DNA of 64,000 nucleotides, taken from contig OY992834.1 in NCBI GenBank assembly GCA_963921425.1, forward strand, positions 13,065,271-13,129,270, read 5' to 3'. Shown here in pieces: positions 15,770-27,394 of this stretch. Source of the DNA: Dryas octopetala (taxonomy: Eukaryota > Streptophyta > Magnoliopsida > Rosales > Rosaceae). Under the pieces are notes generated by a model that was given only the letters and a program-made list of their open reading frames with translations, was not told the DNA's origin and ran no database searches. Position 1 is the stretch's first letter; each line of letters starts with the position of its first letter. Made by a program: the position numbers and the translations under genes.

Positions 15770-16105
15770 TAAGCTGAGTGCTCGATGCTTTTTTTTTTTT
15801 TTTTTCGTGTTTTGTAAAATAATCATTGTTTGATAGTGACTATTTGAAACTACATAAAAATGTTACTTATAGATATATTATTTGTCTTTTTCTTACATAA
15901 ACATGTGAAAACTAATAAAACCTACATTGAATACAAAATTCTAGCTTATAAAGTCACATCCACCCACATTAAAACAGTAAATAACAATGGTTGTTACTAA
16001 TTGCCACTATTGAACAATAACAAGTAACTAGTAGTACACAAAAAAATTAAATAAATAAATGACACGTAGTGCGCTCGGCGGGGGCTATCAAGTGCTCGGA
16101 ACTGT
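15770..16105. repeat. interspersed inverted-repeat element, copy A
   Basis: The ends GAGTGCTCGATGC and GTGCGCTCGGCG are related. ATCATTGTTTGATAGTGACTAT near 15820 pairs with ATTGCCACTATTGAACAATAAC near 16000. The middle (TTTGTCTTTTTCTTACATAAACATGT) recurs at 31.1 kb, so this is a dispersed family. I cannot name it. Confidence 0.5.
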
Positions 16106-18360
16106 AAAAACATGCCTCTCAGTTATAACACAGGTTTATTTATCATTTTTTAACTAAAAAGTGGACATGTTTATCTTTGCAACCTTTAGGTGGGTTGATG
16201 CAACATTCTTATGAGATATTTCTCTTTGCATATGGTCCTTCAATCATTTTGGATTCTCATAAATAATTTAGGTAAGTCATTTTTGGTTAAAATGACGGTA
16301 GTACTCTCAAATTAGATGCTTGCATGGATAAAATTAGATGAAATTGAATCCATTTAACATTTTGGACTATAGTTGGAAACAAAAGTAAATTACAAGTTTG
16401 AAAATGACAAAAAAAAAAAAAAAAAAGACTGAATGAAAGTGCAAATGAAGGCAAACTATAGGGATGAAAAATGTCTTTTCGCCTAAATATGTTCTTAATT
16501 TTAATATATTTCTGTGCACCTCTATTATTATAAAGTCATAAGACACTCTTTGGTGTTAAGGCTTCAAGAAAATACTAATTACCATATATACCCTTGATTA
16601 AGCAATTCTATATAAAAAACTAAATATGTTAAAACATGAAAAAATAGTAGAAACTAATATGTTAAAATGAAGAAAATAGAAGGATAAACAATATCTGACA
16701 TGAGATATTTATCAAAAATGAGATCGGAGATACGCATAATGTGGGTATCTCAGTTTCACTTAATATTAACAATCATGTTTGTAGTAATTGAATGAGTAAA
16801 ACATCTGCAGATTAGCAACCAACACACGCTTCACCATCTCTCCTTTTGCAAAGATATGCTCTTCAATCATTGAGAACATTCACAAAGGCACAAAGTTACT
16901 TACAGCTAGTCAGTTATAATGTGAAACTATTCAATAGTTTCAACAATTAAAAATGCACACCACATGTATATTTTATGGCTTTTAGATCCTTTACTAATCC
17001 TTATATGCTGATCTTATTCTAATCAACAAAATTATAAACATTACGTCATTTTATATTATATACTCATAATTAGAATCATTCATTTTTTAGATTACCATTT
17101 AAAGATATCTCTGTAAAAAATTAACCAAATAAAAAATCGTTTGGTTATGTAACTGTCATTGAATAAATAAACAGTGAATCTAACTTTCACTAAAATCGTA
17201 TATTTATTTAATAAAAAATAAATAAATAAAGAAAAAAACACCTCGAACAATGATATAAATTATAGAGAAAATTTATCTATAACGGGAATATACTTTTTAT
17301 CCTCACAATAAATAATTATATAACTATTTGTGATCACGTGGTCTCGAGAATAAAGAGGTATACACTCTAAAGAGAAATTTACATGTCTTCATTATAAGTT
17401 AGGAATAAAATTTCGGGTTTCGAGGAAATTTTGATAGAAATTTCGAAGATTTTTAAATTAGATGGAAATTGCTATCAAAATACAGAAATTTTGAATAAAA
17501 CTTTACCATATGTTTATTTAACATATTATCTACTAAATTGATAAAAAATATTGAAGAAATCAAATATTGTTAAATAAAATTAGTATATTCTTTATACTGT
17601 ATAATTTAATTATACACTAAAATCTAAACCCTAATACTCTATATATTCTATATACCCTAATACTCTTTATACTCTATAATGTATACATTAAACCTTATAT
17701 ACTCTATATTTTTTAGGATATTAGGTTTTAAGCTCTTTAGGATACTTTTAATTATTTTTTTTATATAGAAATGTATTAAAGTTTAACGTTTAAAATAACT
17801 AAAAGAAATCTCAAACCTTTCTTTTTTCTTTCCAATTGCCCAAAGGCCCCAAACCCCCCCCCCCCTCATTTTTTTTTCCTTACTTTTTTTCCTCGTGCCT
17901 CTCTCTTCAGTCTTTTTTTATTTTTTATCTTTCCTTCTTTTTTTTCCGTGTCTCTTACCTAGCCAAGCTTTGTCTTCACTAAGTGTAACAACCAAAATTT
18001 TGGCTTATGGTAATTTTGTTACTTAAATTTTTCAAATTTGTTTTAAGGTTTGTTTAAAGGAATTAGAAATTTCTTTAAATTTATTTTAACTAACTTAGAC
18101 CTTTGGTTATGGTTCTAGAGCTTAGTTGTGTGGAAATGAATTTTAGAAAATAAAAATTCAAGAATTTGACGATTATTATTTTTTTCATAATTAAATTATA
18201 AGAGTAGGATTTTTCATAATTTTTTTTGAAAGCAATTTGACTATTTTGAGGTTATAGGAAATTAGTACTCATCAATACGAGTCCGTAGAATTTTTCGGTG
18301 AATTATTTGGAGTCTCGAGCTATTTTTGGTGAATTTTTGAATTTGGAGAAAATAAAAAAT
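16106..18360. other. gene-free AT-rich spacer
   Basis: I see no gene. It holds a remnant of the AAAAAATTA-CCAAAT..ATCGTTTGGTTATGTAACTGTCATTGAATAA family at about 17080-17200 (related to the hairpin at 53.6 kb), GAAATTTCG-rich words at 17400-17500, and a run of CTATATACCCTAATACTCT repeats at 17580-17720. Confidence 0.5.
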
Positions 18361-18370
18361 ATAAAAATTT

Positions 18371-18440
18371 TGATAATTTCGATAAATTTCAGTAAATTTT
18401 GGTAAATTTCAGTAAATTTCGATAAATTTCGGTAAATTTT
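18371..18440. repeat. 10-bp tandem repeat RRTAAATTTY, seven copies
   Basis: Seven consecutive decamers of the form GATAAATTTC / AGTAAATTTT / GGTAAATTTC. The period is one helical turn. It lies about 0.9 kb upstream of the purine permease start, in AT-rich DNA. Confidence 0.75.
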
Positions 18441-19327
18441 CCCAAAATTTTGGTGAAATTTTTCTAAAAAATTATTAAACATGTGTTTCGATTTCAACAT
18501 TCTAAAAAAATAAAATTTTCGGCAAAATTTCATCAAAAATTTTAAAATATAATTCATTATAAGAGACGTGACTTCCCACACAAGATAGAAAAGAGGAGAG
18601 AGAGAGAAGTTATTCTCTCTTGCCTGCAATGGAGACAAACAAGTTTTTCTCTGCACGGTATATTAATATCAGTCGGTGACAGGTTCCTAAGTTCCTTAAC
18701 AAGCCAGAATGTGACCCCTCCTTCCTCTAATCATTAATCATATATTGTAAGACAGAGTACTGCTGTGCCTGCCCACTGCGAAGTACCAACAATACCCCTC
18801 TTTATCATCATTTTGTTTTTGGCCAAACCCTCATTATCATCATTAAAGATTCAGTCTTTGCACTGTTTTTGGAACACATCCTGTACTTCTTTTTGACCAC
18901 AATCAATCTATCATACATCTGTACTTCCCAGCCCATTTTGGGTCTTCTTGGAAAGTTTCTCCTGCTTTTATTGAGCACCGGCCGGTATCTGATGTTTTCC
19001 CACGAGGCAGAATCTCGATGGTTAAAAGGTATGTACATGTACCATCATCCCTCATCATACCAATCTAACGATTCTCTTTTCTTACCTTGAACCTCGGCCC
19101 CTGTCTTTGAATCCTGAAACTGCTTTAATTCTGGCAGATAAGTAAAGAAAATAAAAACCTTTGGGAATTTGTAATTGTATCCAACACAAACAAATCGTAT
19201 TAGTGTAATAGTAATACCCACTTAAAACCCTCTCTGTCCAAAATTCCAATCTTAATATAGTGGTGGTCACCGTTTAGTGCGTTCTACACTCAAAGTCTTC
19301 CCTTCAGTCACGCCTGCCTCAAACAAC

Positions 19328-21823
19328 ATGCCACCGCCAGGTCTCTTTCTCGCTCTTTTTCTCTCTCTTGCTCTCTGTTTTTGGGTTTTGTTGTGTTGAA
19401 TTTTAGTGGTTAAAGGAGAAGATTAGATATGGGTTTTGTTTGTTTCGATCAATATGTTGTTGGGTTTTCATCAGAATAATAAAAAATCCCAGGCTCCGTT
19501 TGGTTGCTGAGAAACTGTATGTATGGGAAGAAAAGAATATGCAGTCTTAAAATTTTGGGCACTCAATTTCAATTCAGCTGGTTACAATCAAATAATCAAT
19601 CACTGACTCACTTTGAATCTTGTCACACACATATTCTTTCTATATAGTATTTAGTTCCTTTGGTGGTTAATTACTGTTGGAATTTGAAAATTTCAATTGG
19701 ATTGGGATTTCTAGATTCTGCATTTCAATTATTAATTACTGTTGTTTATTTATTTATTTATGTGTTTTTGGTGAATATTAATGCTTTTGACTAGTTAGTT
19801 ATGATGATTCACATTGATATGGTCCCATTGCTGAACCATTTCTAGTAAATTTAGGCATGAATTTGTGGACCAATCTTCAACATCTTCGTTTCCGACTTAC
19901 CTTTTTGTGCTGAATATTTTAGTAGGCTTGTCGTTGCTTCAATGTTTATTTGATTGAAAACTATGCTATATGGACTCTGAACCTTTTAAATGTTTGACTA
20001 ATTAATGCTTGGCCTCCTCCTCCCTTTAATATTAGAAAGAGGTGTATGCTTAAAAGCACCTTTGTACCTGCAGGAGAAGATAATGAAATTCAAGGATGCA
20101 AAATGAAATTTTCAAGCATGCTATTGTTACTTCTACATATTGGTTTCCTAATGCTTATTCATGATATATTTAATTTGAAGTGTGCATGCTATAGTCTGTT
20201 ACATCAAGGGATCGAAGGCTCCTGGCATGACCCTTTCATAGTTCTTTGGTATATATATGTGTAAGAGCACAAAAGCAATGACCAAATAAAAAGGCCCATT
20301 TTGTTCTGTTTTTTAAAAACGGACATTTTCACGGTTTTTCTGTTCTGATTTGTTTTGGGACAACTTGATAAACGCTTGCATATGTGTTTGCGATTGCAAG
20401 TAAAGAGATACAGGAAAACATTGAATCATTAGTAATTTCTATCAAATATTATTGGAGATTTATTTTGACTATAGGTGTGAGGAAACGAGGGTGTATCTTT
20501 CTTGCCTTTCAACCAATAAATTCAATCTAATTGTGTCTCTGACATTTACCTGGTCTATAAAAAGACTTGAAATGTAGAGAAAAATATCTGTATAGATGTT
20601 GCATTTTGTGTGTGCATGTTTCATAATTCCCCATAAGTTCAAATGCTTTTGTAATCTATTGTTTGCGATCATTTGCTGAACCCATAAGAAAACTATTCTG
20701 TGTACATGTGTGTATATATATGACTACAGACAGCCAAGAATCGATCTTATCCAAAGATGAAACTGTGATGGACCAAACACTATTTGTCAAACTTGGCTGC
20801 TGGCAATGGTGGTTTTTGGTGGCACTCAACATATTCTTCCTCGTTGTGGGGCAGGCTACTGCTGTTTTACTTGGGAGATTTTATTATGACAAGGGTGGTA
20901 ATAGTAAGTGGATGGCTACACTTGTCCAAACTGCAGCCTTCCCAGTCCTTCTCATCCCACTTTATTTTCTTCCTTCATCCAAAGATCAATCAACTTCTTC
21001 GACCGCACCTTCAATTGCAGTTCTTGCCTTGGTTTACTTTTCTCTTGGAGTGCTCATAGCTGGTGACAACATGTTGTATTCTGTCGGACTCTTGTACCTA
21101 TCTGCCTCTACTTACTCCCTCATTTGTGCAACTCAATTAGCTTTCAATGCAGTTTTCTCCTACTTCATCAATTCTCAGAAGTTCACGGCATTGATTCTTA
21201 ATTCAGTGATCATCCTGTCATTTTCCGCAGCTCTAATTGCTGTTAATGATGACTCCGATGGACCAGAAGGAGTCTCAAAGTGGAAACATATCATTGGCCT
21301 CACTTGCACCCTTGGAGCTTCTGCACTTTACTCCCTTCTGCTTTCCCTAATGCAGCTTACATTCCAAAAGGTTCTGAAAAAGGAAACTTTCTCTGTAGTT
21401 TTGGAAATGCAAATCTATACATCACTGGTTGCCAGTTGTGCTTCAACTGTGGGTCTTTTTGCAAGTGGGGAATGGAGGAGTTTGCACGGCGAAATGGAAA
21501 ATTTCAGTACAGGCAGAGTTTCTTATGTGATGACTTTAGTCTGGATAGCTGTGGCTTGGCAAGTTTGTTCTGTTGGTGTTGTGGGTTTAATTTTCGTGGT
21601 GTCTTCTCTCTTCTCCAACGTAATTAGTACTTTCTCTTTGGCTGTTACTCCTATAGCTGCTGTGATAATTTTCCATGACAAGATGAATGGTGTCAAGGTA
21701 ATTGCTATGCTTCTGGCTATTTGGGGCTTTGCCTCTTATATTTATCAGAACTACCTTGATGATTCTAAGGCAAGAAGAAGACAGGCAGATGTTAGCGAAT
21801 CAAACCATGATTCTTTACTTTGA
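19328..21823 (+). CDS. PUP: purine permease (PUP family), two coding exons
   Basis: Coding exons are 19328-19340 (13 nt: M-P-P-P and one base) and 20730-21823. Joined they give 368 aa, the usual PUP length. The acceptor is TGACTACAG before ACAGCCAAG, and the donor is GGTCTC. The predicted N-terminus is MPPPDSQESILSKDE. The protein is almost entirely hydrophobic with about ten membrane segments, and carries the PUP block LLGRFYYDKGGNSKWMATLV around residues 51-70 and the LAVTPIAAVIIFHDKMNG region near the C-terminus. Family knowledge: PUPs belong to the drug/metabolite transporter superfamily and move purines, cytokinins and related bases by proton coupling. The sequence looks closest to the PUP10/PUP11 branch, but substrate is not shown by sequence. 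The second exon alone stays open upstream to 20663, yet the 13-nt exon fits family N-termini better. Confidence 0.92.
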
Positions 21824-21899
21824 TATATTATTTAAAAATGGAGTAACTTTTCTTCTTGGATTATTTTTCATCAGCTACTCTTTTCAGCATTAATCAATG

Positions 21900-22020
21900 G
21901 CATATCACATACACATGTAAGCCATATTGTTTATTATTATTATTATTATTTTTTTAATTTTTTTTTTTTTTGGTAAAATGGCGGGCCAAAGCCCAAGCAA
22001 CTGTTTATAATTACATTGGT
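21900..22020. repeat. (TTA)n and poly(T) followed by a retroposon-tail-like sequence
   Basis: A TTA run and a T14 tract precede GGTAAAATGGCGGGCCAAAGCCC. Minus-strand retroposon tails often look like this. I could not find a target-site duplication. Confidence 0.35.
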
Positions 22021-22048
22021 TGTAGAAGTATTCTTGCCTTTAAAATTA

Positions 22049-22456
22049 GACATTTTTAACATTTTACCCACTTGAATTTTAGGGTTGATCTCATTTCACC
22101 ATTTAAAAAAAAATTGTGTCAAATTATTACCTAAATTAAAAATTTTATTGCAATGTATCACTTTTGGCTCATTTTGTCTAAACTTGTGTTAAAAAAAAAA
22201 GGTGTTTTGGTTTTTTTCAAGTTCTTTAGAAAAAAAAAAAAAAAAAAGATTTTTTTATACTTTATCCGTTTTGATTCAATAGAAAACTAACTTGAAAAGA
22301 CTAAAACACTTGTTTTCAACAAAAATTTAGACAAAATGAGCAAGAGGTGGTACATTGCAATAAAGTTTTAATTCATATGGTAAATTGACACAAATTTTTT
22401 TAGTTAGTGAAGTGAGATCCGCCTCAAAATTCAGGTGGATAAAATATAATAAAGCC
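22049..22456. mobile_element. MULE-type MITE, 408 bp, long inverted arms
   Basis: Arms of about 165 bp pair with each other: the left carries ATTTTACCCACTTGAATTTT and ATTGCAATGTATCACTTTTG, and the right carries their imperfect complements. Flanks TTAAAATTA (22040-22048) and TTGAAATTA (22457-22465) agree at 8 of 9 positions, the 9-bp size typical of Mutator-like elements. There is no coding content. Confidence 0.75.
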
Positions 22457-22774
22457 TTGAAATTATATTAGCTTTTCATGGGGCTTATATGGTCTTTTGA
22501 AGGGTTTCTAGGGAGAAAATAGTGAGGGTGTTGTTTGTTTGGAAGAATAAAATGAACTCGAAAGAAAAACTAGAGGGTTACACGAGTTGGAGGAGAAAGG
22601 ATGAGGAAGTATTGAGTTATGTTTTAAATGAACTTAATTATACAATTGGGCCTCAATAATAAAATGAAGTTAGAAAACCCCTTTTCCTTGGGATCACTAC
22701 TCCGAGTGAGACACAGTTCGCTGATATGTAGTGAACAATTAGCGTTGTGCTTCTCAAGAGATGTAGGGTATCTC

Positions 22775-23032
22775 TAGAGGTGTACAATGGGCCCATTCAT
22801 GCTTCGTGTCATGTTCGGATCAGCCCATTTAATAATCAGGTTGGGCCGACCTGACTTAATTATCTTAAACCTTAAGCCCAGCCTAGCCTATGATCCGATC
22901 TATAATGGCTCGTGCCATTATAGAAAATCTTGACCCAACCTAGCTCACTTAATGATGGACTAATCCAGACCATGCTGACTTTAAATGGACCGTACTCGTA
23001 CCAGACTCGGGCCGGCCCAATGTACACCTCTA
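22775..23032. mobile_element. hAT-type MITE, 258 bp
   Basis: TAGAGGTGTACAATGGGCC at the left and the complement TAGAGGTGTACATTGGGCC at the right form a 19-bp terminal inverted repeat with one mismatch. Flanks GGTATCTC (22767-22774) and GCTATCTC (23033-23040) agree at 7 of 8, as expected for hAT. The interior repeats GGCC/CGGGCC words like the larger hAT element at 14 kb. Confidence 0.88.
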
Positions 23033-23120
23033 GCTATCTCTAATATCAAGAGATATCAAAACAGAATATGGCTTTGACAAAGGTAGTGACCCAAGTAACA
23101 AATATTTGGCCTAAAATAAC

Positions 23121-23312
23121 ATATTACTTTTTTTTTTTTCTTGAGGAAATAGCCCAAAAAGGCTACTTAATTCATACTCTGAAGCCAAAGAGATCTATCA
23201 GGTTGCAAAGTTGGAGAAAGTCAATCTGGACTTTCCTCCAACCATACAAGAGTTGGTGTGCAATATATCTAATCCAAATTTGGCTAACTGGCGAGCCACA
23301 TTATTACAACAT
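23121..23312 (-). mobile_element. short retroposed fragment (LINE/SINE tail), minus strand
   Basis: A T13 run at the left is the complement of a poly(A) tail. Imperfect flanks ACATATTAC and ACATTATTAC could be target duplications. The body (GGAGGAAAGTCCAGATTG in reverse) is not recognised as a gene. Confidence 0.45.
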
Positions 23313-23370
23313 TATTAACTTCTTGGACAAAAATAATCAGCTTGAGTACTCCACAGCGCGCTGCATCGGT

Positions 23371-23745
23371 GTTTGTTAACTGCATCTGTAAGTTACAACT
23401 ACAGTATATATATTCTCAATAGAATTATTAACTTTAAATAGCTAATAAACCTTTTAAAACACACTATAAAGAAATTTAATCAATCCCACAAATATTATGA
23501 TTCGAGTAAAAAAATAAATAAATAAATCGAATGGTAACTGCATATGCAGCTGCCGATCTACGTTTGTTAGTCACATATGCAATTACAACACTGCAGCTAT
23601 ATTATATATTCACAATAAAAAAACATTTACATTAGGTCTTCAACTAATAAATCATTTAAAACACACTATAAGGAAACCTAACCAACCCCACAAAAATTAA
23701 GATTCGAGTAAAAAATCAATAAAAAAATATTTAGCTGTAACTGCA
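23371..23745. repeat. tandem duplication, two units of about 190 bp
   Basis: Both units begin GTTTGTTA, pass AACTGCA/CATATGCA and ACACACTATAA-GAAA, and end near GATTCGAGTAAAAAA. The second unit starts at 23562. They differ at many positions, so the duplication is old. Confidence 0.65.
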
Positions 23746-24189
23746 TATATAGATTCAACTCAAAATGAAGACGCAATTGTCAAAGCACTTGGCTGTCTAA
23801 TTTACCTTGACGGCTTGACGAACGCACTTAATATACACAGATTGTCCTTTAGCTTAATTATGATATTGATTATATTTATGGTTAAATTTTTTAATTGTCT
23901 CATAGTTGGTAGTAACAAACCTAAAATTTTTCAACATGCTCTGAAAACTAAATATAGGGATTTTGTTATGTTACCGCGTTATGCCCCCTTTTGGTTTATT
24001 ACATGGGCATACATACTCATGTAATAAACCAAAGAGTGAATTTAGAACTTGGATTGTTTTCCAAGAAATGACAAGAATAGAAAACGAAAAATTCAGCCAT
24101 AATTTACATTTTTTTTTCCTTTCTTTTTCTATGGTTTCTCGACAACCAAAGGGAGTTCAATCCAAAATTTAAACTAAAGAAATAAAAAA

Positions 24190-24566
24190 GGGCAAAGTTC
24201 ACTTTTGGTCCTTGTAATTTAAGCTAAGTTCCACTTTGATCTCTATAATTTCAATTGTTATGATTTTGGTTCCGTAGTTTACAAATCATTGCAATTCAAG
24301 GACATTTTAACATTTTCGTTCATCGAATCGTCAAATTTGTTGTGGTTTAAATCATGTATTTTACAAACTATTTCAATTTTGGTCATGTATTTTACATACT
24401 GTTAGCGATTCAATGATCAATTTAACGGATTAATGGACAAAAATGCTAATGTGTTCTTGAATTACAACTATTTATAAACAACATGATCAAAATTAGAATA
24501 ATTGAAACTACATGAACCAAAGTAGAACCTAACTCAAATTATAGGGACCAAAAGTGAAATTTAGCC
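24190..24566. mobile_element. MULE-type MITE, 377 bp, perfect 9-bp target duplication
   Basis: Inverted ends GGGCAAAGTTCACTTTTGG and GGCTAAATTTCACTTTTGG. The arms pair for about 150 bp and repeat the motif TTTTGGTC-TGTA-TTT. The element is flanked by AATAAAAAA on both sides (24181-24189 and 24567-24575), an exact 9-bp duplication. The flanking sequence is low-complexity, but the position agrees exactly with the inverted ends. Confidence 0.85.
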
Positions 24567-24596
24567 AATAAAAAATGAAGGGAGAAAATCGTAGAG

Positions 24597-24645
24597 AGAG
24601 TCATAGCTAGAAACAGAAAGTCGTAGAGAGAGATAAAGAAGGGAA

Positions 24646-24676
<31 letters not shown>

Positions 24677-24955
24677 TCATAGCTAGAAACAAAAAGTTGT
24701 CTAAACTGTTGTTACACATTTTTCTTTATGGAGAAACCGATGTCAACATAAGTGCTCAACAACAATTTTCTCTAAACAATTGGTTTTTGAGGGTGTATAT
24801 ACAACAGTTTTACACGCATAACCATTGTATTAATATCATCAAGACAATGGACAAGAAAACCGTTGTCTTGTTGGACCCCAGTGGACATCAGGTAAATGGG
24901 CAAACAAGACAACGGTTAAAATCCGTCGTCTATAACTTTATTATTGTAGTAATGG
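24597..24955. repeat. AGTCATAGCTAGAAAC direct repeats and GACAACGGTT words
   Basis: AGAGAGTCATAGCTAGAAACA appears at about 24596 and again at about 24672, separated by GA runs. The following 250 bp carries ACCGTTGTCTTG and CAAGACAACGGTT in inverted arrangement and ends in TTATTGTAGTAATG, which resembles a decayed CACTA terminus. The family assignment is uncertain. Confidence 0.35.
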
Positions 24956-25339
24956 ATTTTGTTAGTGTGTGGTTTCGTTTTTTTTTTTTTTCAATTTTAA
25001 TTATTCTATTTTACTATTTTGCCCTCAAAGTATTAACTAATTGCTTTGCTTTAGCTTTTTAATTAACAAAGGGTACATGTTGGGTTTTTAAAAATTTAGC
25101 CATAAGCCCTTTGATATATATGGATGAGCTTTTGTGTCAACCAATGGTTGCCTTATATTGACACATTATAATACTAAAAATACAAATAAAGTAAATTTTC
25201 TCCATTATAAATCTCTAAATATTTTAATTCGATTATTCCAAACTCAAAACCAAATGTAATGTTGTTCATGTGGTTGGACAATATGCTTTCGATTCCCTCA
25301 TGAGGCAAGTTGGGCCTCTCTTCCAGTTGGCTTTTGATT

Positions 25340-25480
25340 GCTATGGCTAGATGATCATTTTTTTCTATTATAATGAGTTTTGAACCTACGATCTCTATAC
25401 ACCTCTCTCATCTCATTCTACTTGAACTGCGCCTCATGGATTGACTGGATGAGTATCGTGTTGTATCATTTTCTAGTCTT
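25340..25480 (-). mobile_element. SINE-like fragment
   Basis: In reverse, TCCATGAGGCGCAGTTCAAG is followed by GATCGTAGGTTCAAAACTC, resembling A and B boxes of a tRNA-derived SINE. A short T run at the left would be the tail. Boundaries are uncertain. Confidence 0.4.
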
Positions 25481-25881
25481 TGAAGCTGTCCTATCATTTG
25501 CCAAAAAGGAATCCTAACAATTTTTTTTTTTTGGTACTATGGGGACCTAAACCTAAAGGAAAAAAATAACCTAGACTAGAACAGCCTGGGCCTAGCATTA
25601 TTATAACTAAAACAACATATGCATATTTCCAACATTGTGAAGAGACATATAGTTAATTAAATCAACATATTTTTCTTAATCAATATTTTATAATGAAAAT
25701 GGGGTTAAATACCAAACCAGCATCTATATTGTTTTTCGTTTATCTATGTACCAAGCAATGATGCAAAATTCGTTTAGGGCCACATATATTATCAAGGACT
25801 AAATTTCTTTACAATCGCTCAAACACCTAGCTAGCTAGCATTCAAACACTTATTTTTCATATTTTATTATATAATCATGAT

Positions 25882-26256
25882 TGTTAAGAATAATGTGGAG
25901 CAATGTCCCACATCGGAAAACTAGAATTTAGCATATGTGCTTATAAGGTTTTGGGTCTCTTCACCCATTGTCAATTGGTTTTGGGTTGGATGCTCAAATT
26001 CTATGATGGTATAGAGCTTGGTTATCTAGCTGCATGCATGTAAGACCCAACAGCTACGTACACGTGCTCCCACATCACTTAATACAATTTGTCCACGTGT
26101 TAAACTCAAAATATCGTCACACGTGCGGGGGCATGTTGAGTAATGTGAAGCAATGTCTCACATAGAAAAACTAGAACTTATCATATGTGTTTATAAAGTC
26201 TTGGGTCTCTCCACTTATTACCAATTGGTTTTGGGTTTGATGCTCAAATTCTATGA
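25882..26256 (+). mobile_element. TRIM (miniature LTR retrotransposon), fossil
   Basis: Two direct repeats of about 125 bp (25882-26006 and 26134-26256) start TGTTAAG/TGTTGAG and end with the same TCTATGA. Directly after the first comes a tRNA-Met-type primer-binding site (TGGTATAGAGC), and directly before the second a purine-rich GTGCGGGGGCA tract. It has no coding interior, which is normal for TRIMs. The two repeats differ at roughly one site in seven, so the insertion is old. Confidence 0.8.
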
Positions 26257-26858
26257 GTAACTACGTACTTAGCAATCAAACATTTCTTATGATTTTCATG
26301 TAGTCATATTAAAATTAATGAAGATTTAAGATTCATGGTGGTTTAGAGCTTATAATTTAGACCCTTAAAGTCTAGAGATTACATTGTAAACCCTAAAATT
26401 TAAACATTAAAAAACAACAAAGAATTCTTTAAAAAAAACAAAAAAAAAAAGCAAAAAATTAAGTTATAACTGTCATGTAGTCAAACATTTTGTGATTCTC
26501 ATGAAATCACAATTCTGTAAACAAAATGTTAGGTGAGTGTTCGAACATTGGACGAGGTTTTTAAACCCCACATCAATATTTGTCGTCCACTAATTAGTAT
26601 CCAAACTAAAAAGTATGTACCTAAATTGAAATGACATAAATTTTTTGTATTTAAAATTAAATAAAATCCTGATTTGGTACCTTATTAAAGTCAATAGATC
26701 TGATTTTATAACCTAAGTTGAGAAGGCAAAATAAAATACATAAATTTGAAATAATTTGGCCATTAAAGCATGTTAGAGTGTATGTACACTAAAAAACTTA
26801 TAGTATATATTTAACTTTAAACAACAAACATTTTCAAAAAGCAGAAAATTCAAAAGGA
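26257..26858. other. gene-free spacer and promoter of the secreted-protein gene
   Basis: AT-rich. A TATA-like TATATATTTAA lies at about 26804-26814, some 45-55 bp upstream of the start codon at 26859. I recognise no other element. Confidence 0.4.
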
Positions 26859-27191
26859 ATGGAGGAGAATCATTGGAGAATACTTATGGTAATAATATTG
26901 GTATGGATGAGTTTTCTCCAAGCTGTAGTGCAGGCACAAGATGCTCCCTCTCCCTCTTCTTCATTTCTCTCTCATGAACTCCTACCACCCTCTTCAGTTG
27001 ATCGTGTACCTTTTCGTTTATTGAAAAAGAATTCCCTAGAAATGATTGCCCGTCTTTTATACTTGAAAAAGTACCACCCAGAAGATCATGCCTGTCTTTC
27101 TTGGACTGCTCTAAAATGTACAATCCATGAAGATCTTCTTCAATGTTTTCTAGATCATTACCAACATTGTACTAAAGATCATCATCTATGA
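26859..27191 (+). CDS. small secreted four-cysteine protein, function unknown
   Basis: A 110-aa frame starting at the first ATG. Residues 7-26 form a hydrophobic signal peptide ending VVQA, with a likely cut before QDAPSPSSS. A Ser/Pro-rich linker follows (27-46), then a basic stretch (RLLKKNS, RLLYLKKYH), then four cysteines at 79, 87, 96 and 104 spaced C-x7-C-x8-C-x7-C, and a charged tail KDHHL. I do not recognise the family. Its size, signal peptide and cysteine content fit a secreted apoplastic peptide of the broad thionin-like or cysteine-rich type, but the spacing does not match thionins, defensins, LTPs or alpha-hairpinins that I know. A TATA-like box lies upstream. The frame is short, so expression evidence would matter. 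Confidence 0.6.
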   Translation: MEENHWRILMVIILVWMSFLQAVVQAQDAPSPSSSFLSHELLPPSSVDRVPFRLLKKNSLEMIARLLYLKKYHPEDHACLSWTALKCTIHEDLLQCFLDHYQHCTKDHHL

Positions 27192-27394
27192 GAGAACATT
27201 GGATTTGGTATGAATATTCTTAATTACTCTACTTTTTCTTCATAGAAACAAGTTCAAAACAAAAAAAAAAAAACAAAAACAAACATGCATACATACATAT
27301 GCAAACATCACATATGTGTACTTCTTAGAATTACAATGAATGAATTTTTAATTCCATCACATAAATGGATTTTTTCTCGTATCAAATAATTTAT

